This document shows positions 60,846-64,000 of a stretch of DNA of 64,000 nt, in pieces. The notes under the pieces were generated by a model. That model searched no databases, was not told the DNA's origin, and saw only the letters and a program-made list of their open reading frames with translations. Each line of letters begins with the position of its first letter. Position 1 is the stretch's first letter. Source of the stretch: Pacificibacter marinus (GTDB taxonomy: Bacteria; Pseudomonadota; Alphaproteobacteria; Rhodobacterales; Rhodobacteraceae); the NCBI RefSeq assembly GCF_018860665.1, contig NZ_JAHKPK010000017.1:1-64000 (forward strand), in the 5' to 3' direction. Both the position numbers and the translations under genes were made by a program.

Positions 60846-62585
60846 GTGCGCGATACTCAAACAACTGCCTCTTCCCTTTCGGTCAGTATTGGTCAGGCTA
60901 CTTCAGCCGGACGCAAAGTGCACAATCAAGACTTTCATGGCGCGCTCGTTCCAGACGAGCGCGCGCTTTCATTTAAAGGCATCACTATTGCCTTGGCTGA
61001 CGGCATATCGACATCTGATGTGTCTGCCGTTGCCTCTGAAACAATCGTTAAAAGCCTTTTATCAGATTACTACAGCACGCCTGATGCATGGACGGTCAAA
61101 ACCTCTGCGTCACGGGTGATTTCAGCAGCCAATTCATGGTTGTATGCTCAAAGCCGTTTTGCAGGTTTGGCTGATGCGGATCATGGTCACGTCTGCACGC
61201 TTGCGACGATGGTGCTTAAAGCCAGAACAGCGCATTTGTTTCATGTGGGTGATAGCCGTATTTGGCGTCTTTCGGGTCTAAGTTTGGAACCGCTTACCAC
61301 GGATCATCATGCATCTTTGGGTGCTGGTGAAACCGTGCTGTCGCGTGCGATTGGCGCTGCAAGCCGTGTTGAAATCGACTACCGTGTCGAGCCTATTTCG
61401 CAGGGGGATGTGTTTCTTTTAACTACGGACGGCGTCCACGAACATTGGACTGCGCGCACAGTGGCGCAACGTATCGTTGAGACTTCAACCTTGGATGGCG
61501 CAGCAGAACAGATCATCAAAGATGCATTGGAGGCTGGCAGCAAAGACAATCTTACCGTGCAAATCGTGCGCATAGATGACCTACCCCCATCGGATGAAAC
61601 CCAGTTTGATGAAACGGCTCGAACCTTGCCTATTCCGGCTTTGCCGCGTGAAGGCAGTGTGCTGGATGGTTATAAAATTTTGCGCGAGCTGCACGCAAAT
61701 CACCGGTCCCATATTTTCCTTGCCAAGGCGTCAGACGGTGAAGTCGTCGCTCTGAAAATTCCCGCGTCGGATTTGAAAGACGATGCTGATGGGTTGCGGC
61801 GATTTTTGATGGAAGACTGGATCGCGCGCCGTTTAGACAATGTTCATGTCTTGGGCGCGCCCGCCTCACTTGGGCCACGTTCGAGTCTATATGTGGTGAC
61901 CGATTTCATCGAGGGTCAGACCCTGCGCCAATGGATGCAAGACAACCCTAAACCCAGTTTTGAACAAGTGCGTGATATCTTGGAGCAAGTGATCCGAGGT
62001 CTGCGCGCCTTTCACAGGCGTGAAATGTTGCATCAAGATCTGCGACCTGAAAACATCATGCTGGACTCCGATGGTGTTGCTAAAATCATCGACTTTGGAT
62101 CGGCCTATGTTGCGGGCGTCCAAGAGGCAGCCCCAATGCGTGAAGATGATGGTATCTTGGGGACCCTGCAATATACCGCGCCGGAATACTTTTCTGGCGA
62201 ACAGGTGAGTTGGCGGTCTGACCTGTTTTCTTTGGGGGTGATTGCCTACGAAATGCTGACTGGCGTTTTGCCCTATGGGACACAGGTCGGCAAGGTGCGT
62301 AACCCGCGTGATAGAACGCGGCTGCGATATCGCAACGCTCGCGATGATGCCCATCCGATGCCTGCGTGGTTGGATGAGGCTTTGGCCAAAGCGGTTCACC
62401 CCGATCCTGCGCGTCGCCATGATGCACTGTCTGAATTTGCGGCCAATTTGCGCTCGCCTTCGCTGCGTTACACCGCACGCCGTCACATTCCGTTGGCTGA
62501 GCGCAATCCCGAACGATTTTGGAAAACTCTATCTGGAGGCTTGGCCCTACTGTGTCTCGTCCTCGCCACTTTGGCCTTTCAGTAG
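60846..62585 (+). CDS. bifunctional PP2C phosphatase / serine-threonine kinase, membrane tail
   Basis: 579 aa, GTG start at 60846. N-terminal PP2C domain with D52 (ALADG), D136 (HVGDSR), D195 (TTDGVH) and D234 (SKDN). C-terminal kinase domain (about 275-530) with K304, catalytic H396-Q-D398 and N403 (RPEN), D417 (IDFGS) and APE 445-447; the glycine loop is not of the GxGxxG form. A single membrane helix at about 558-577 ends the protein. Gene fusions of this kind are often located next to nitrate/nitrite assimilation genes. Substrate unknown. Confidence 0.88.
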   Translation: MRDTQTTASSLSVSIGQATSAGRKVHNQDFHGALVPDERALSFKGITIALADGISTSDVSAVASETIVKSLLSDYYSTPDAWTVKTSASRVISAANSWLYAQSRFAGLADADHGHVCTLATMVLKARTAHLFHVGDSRIWRLSGLSLEPLTTDHHASLGAGETVLSRAIGAASRVEIDYRVEPISQGDVFLLTTDGVHEHWTARTVAQRIVETSTLDGAAEQIIKDALEAGSKDNLTVQIVRIDDLPPSDETQFDETARTLPIPALPREGSVLDGYKILRELHANHRSHIFLAKASDGEVVALKIPASDLKDDADGLRRFLMEDWIARRLDNVHVLGAPASLGPRSSLYVVTDFIEGQTLRQWMQDNPKPSFEQVRDILEQVIRGLRAFHRREMLHQDLRPENIMLDSDGVAKIIDFGSAYVAGVQEAAPMREDDGILGTLQYTAPEYFSGEQVSWRSDLFSLGVIAYEMLTGVLPYGTQVGKVRNPRDRTRLRYRNARDDAHPMPAWLDEALAKAVHPDPARRHDALSEFAANLRSPSLRYTARRHIPLAERNPERFWKTLSGGLALLCLVLATLAFQ

Positions 62586-62608
62586 GTCCATTATGAAAGG
62601 AGCATCCT

Positions 62609-63052
62609 ATGCTTTTGAAAGAAGACGTGACCGTTCAAATTATTGAAGCCAAAAAGACAGCGGGTCTCACCTGGGAAAGCATCGCAAATGCAATTGGTAT
62701 GAGCCCAGTGTTTACACATTCCGCTTGCATGGGCATGAACGCATTTCCTGCGGATAAAGCCGCAGAGCTGGTCAAGTTTTTAGGTCTCACTCAGGACGCT
62801 ATATCCGTTTTGGTCGAAAGTCCGACTAAAGTCTGGGAGCAGGCGGTTCCGACAGATCCGTGTATCTACCGCTTTTATGAAATTGTTGGCGTTTATGGTC
62901 CGACGCTTAAAGCGCTCATCCACGAAGAGTTCGGCGATGGCATTATGTCCGCAATTGATTTTGAAATGTCGGTGAAACGCGAAGCAAACCCAAAAGGCGA
63001 TCGCGTTAAAATCGAGATGTCAGGTAAGTACCTGCAATATAACGCATGGTAA
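62609..63052 (+). CDS. cynS: cyanase (cyanate hydratase)
   Basis: Breaks cyanate with bicarbonate to CO2 and ammonia, giving nitrogen and detoxifying cyanate. 147 aa, family length. Catalytic residues R88, E91 and S114 match those of E. coli CynS (R96, E99, S122) in YRFYEIVGV and GIMSAIDF. An N-terminal helix-turn-helix-like region precedes the catalytic part. AAAGGAG precedes the ATG. It follows the PP2C-kinase gene by 23 bp and is probably the last gene of the nitrogen block. Cytoplasmic decamer in known cases. Confidence 0.95.
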   Translation: MLLKEDVTVQIIEAKKTAGLTWESIANAIGMSPVFTHSACMGMNAFPADKAAELVKFLGLTQDAISVLVESPTKVWEQAVPTDPCIYRFYEIVGVYGPTLKALIHEEFGDGIMSAIDFEMSVKREANPKGDRVKIEMSGKYLQYNAW

Positions 63053-63204
63053 AATTTCTGGGTTGAGGGCATCAGGGGCGCGCTTGAGCTGGCCCCAGAT
63101 GCGCCAAAGAGGCTGGCTTTGCACTGACTTTGGGACTAAGTCTGTTTGATATTCATAATGCGGCACATCAAGTTTTGTATCCGCTGAAATTGAGGTTCAA
63201 ACAG

Positions 63205-64000
63205 GTGTCTGACAATTTGTCACGGGCCAACGATTGCCCCAAGCGTTTTGTGTTTTTAGGGGCTTCTGGGCGCATAGGTCATCTTTTGCGGTCGATATGG
63301 CCAGACATCACCGCCTCTGATTTGCGCGTTGATTGGCAGTTTAGATCCGCACAGCCCACCATTCCGAATGCGCTTGTCTGGTCCGATTTGGCCACATTAG
63401 AGCCATTTTTAGATCATGCAAAATCTGTTGGTGGCTTGGATGGGCTTTTTGTTTTTTTGGGGGCCTCGCGTACTGGTGATAAGGCAGACGCCGATCAAAT
63501 GGCGATCAATGTCTCGCTTGTGGACCAAGCCTTGAAGGCTTCCGTCGCTGCCGAAATTCCTCGCATTCTCATCGCCTCGTCATCTGCCGTTTATGGCGGG
63601 GGGGAGGGGGTGCCTTTTGATGAGAGCAGTGCCTTACATCCGGTAAATGCATACGGGATGGCCAAGCGAGATATGGAAGCTCTGTGTCTCTCGCGCGCGG
63701 CGGACTATGGTATCGAAGTTTGCTTGCTGCGTATCGGCAATGTCGCGGGCGCGGATGCCTTGCTTGGGCCCACTGAAGGGTGGCAGTCAGGTGACGCGCC
63801 AAGGTTGCTTGATATATTTCCAGACGGAGACGGGCCGCGCAGATCATATATTGGACCTGAAAGCCTAGCGGATGTCCTTAGGTGTCTGGCGTTGCAGTCA
63901 CAGCCTTTGCCGCAGGTGATCAATGTCGCGGCACCTGTGAGTGTTTCTATGAAGGCGTTGTTGGATGCTGCAGGCGTCGATTGGAAACCGCGTCCTGTTC
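63205..64000 (+). CDS. NAD-dependent epimerase/dehydratase family protein (partial)
   Basis: The reading frame is open to the right edge, at least 265 residues. GTG at 63205 with GAGG nine bases upstream is the likely start; the same frame is also open further upstream, back past the end of cynS. The N-terminal Rossmann motif is RFVFLGASGRIGHLL (GASGRIG), and the catalytic Ser-Tyr-Lys region is ASSSAVYGGG then NAYGMAKRDME. Extended SDR, sugar-nucleotide or related substrate; none can be named. The C-terminal part is cut off by the window. Confidence 0.7.
   Translation, partial: MSDNLSRANDCPKRFVFLGASGRIGHLLRSIWPDITASDLRVDWQFRSAQPTIPNALVWSDLATLEPFLDHAKSVGGLDGLFVFLGASRTGDKADADQMAINVSLVDQALKASVAAEIPRILIASSSAVYGGGEGVPFDESSALHPVNAYGMAKRDMEALCLSRAADYGIEVCLLRIGNVAGADALLGPTEGWQSGDAPRLLDIFPDGDGPRRSYIGPESLADVLRCLALQSQPLPQVINVAAPVSVSMKALLDAAGVDWKPRPV

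Noticed and set aside
1-64000. CRISPR arrays, tRNA/rRNA genes, insertion sequences and prophage genes
   Set aside because: I scanned for repeat-spacer patterns, cloverleaf-like segments and transposase/integrase proteins and saw none. Short RNA genes could be missed without a covariance search.

Overview
The window looks like ordinary chromosome from a marine Rhodobacterales (Roseobacter-group) alphaproteobacterium of moderate GC. The main reasons are the gene order rsfS-rlmH-gpmI-envC-ctpA-rppH, an fdsGBA-fdhD-fdsD formate dehydrogenase operon, a serC-serA operon with a serC-type leader, IalB-family secreted proteins, a Hint_2-type protein, a CtrA-like box and many Rhodobacterales-style hypothetical genes. 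Genes lie densely on both strands. No rRNA, tRNA, CRISPR array, insertion sequence or prophage was recognised.

Layout. 1-7.5 kb: NAD salvage (pncA, pncB), the tRNA hydroxylase trhO, an IalB-like secreted protein, a three-gene AT-rich block of unknown genes (4326-5888), arfB and a queuosine-precursor transporter with a preQ1-like leader. 7.5-16 kb: a coupled operon (MFS transporter, murein endopeptidase MepA, secreted esterase/phytase-like protein), a thioesterase-like protein, YggT, RecQ and a hybrid histidine kinase. 16-22 kb: a phosphatase, then serine biosynthesis (serA, serC, serB) and a TSUP exporter. 22-31.5 kb: IalB, rlmN, small ribbon-helix-helix-like proteins, a LOG-family protein, lysine/peptidoglycan precursor genes (dapD, dapE), a glutamate-receptor-like ion channel and a Hint protein. 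31.6-40.8 kb: rnr, a lytic transglycosylase, rppH, ctpA, envC, gpmI, rlmH, rsfS. 41-49.7 kb: leuCD and leuB separated by an EF-hand protein, a membrane/EEP pair and a LysR/SDR divergent pair. 49.8-63 kb: an EamA transporter, then a nitrogen/C1 block: formate dehydrogenase (fds), assimilatory nitrite reductase (nirBD), nitrite channel (nirC), a PP2C-kinase fusion and cyanase (cynS). The window ends inside an SDR-family gene.

How the genes work together. The 50.8-63 kb block forms a coherent physiological unit. Fds oxidises formate to CO2 and gives NADH. NirBD spends NADH to reduce nitrite to ammonium, NirC brings nitrite in, and CynS yields ammonia from cyanate. The nirB leader carries two hexaloop hairpins with the A1/G4 pattern of ANTAR (NasT/NasR) antitermination targets, which suggests nitrate/nitrite-responsive transcript elongation. 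No nitrate reductase or nasST gene is visible here, so they would have to lie elsewhere.

Most notable items for follow-up are the ANTAR-type nirB leader, the preQ1-I-like pseudoknot before the queuosine transporter, the AT-rich three-gene block with a COMM-like C-terminal region, the prokaryotic ionotropic-receptor channel, NirD without Rieske histidines, a terminator-containing leader before leuC, and an orphan plus-strand terminator between two minus-strand genes at 39.9 kb.
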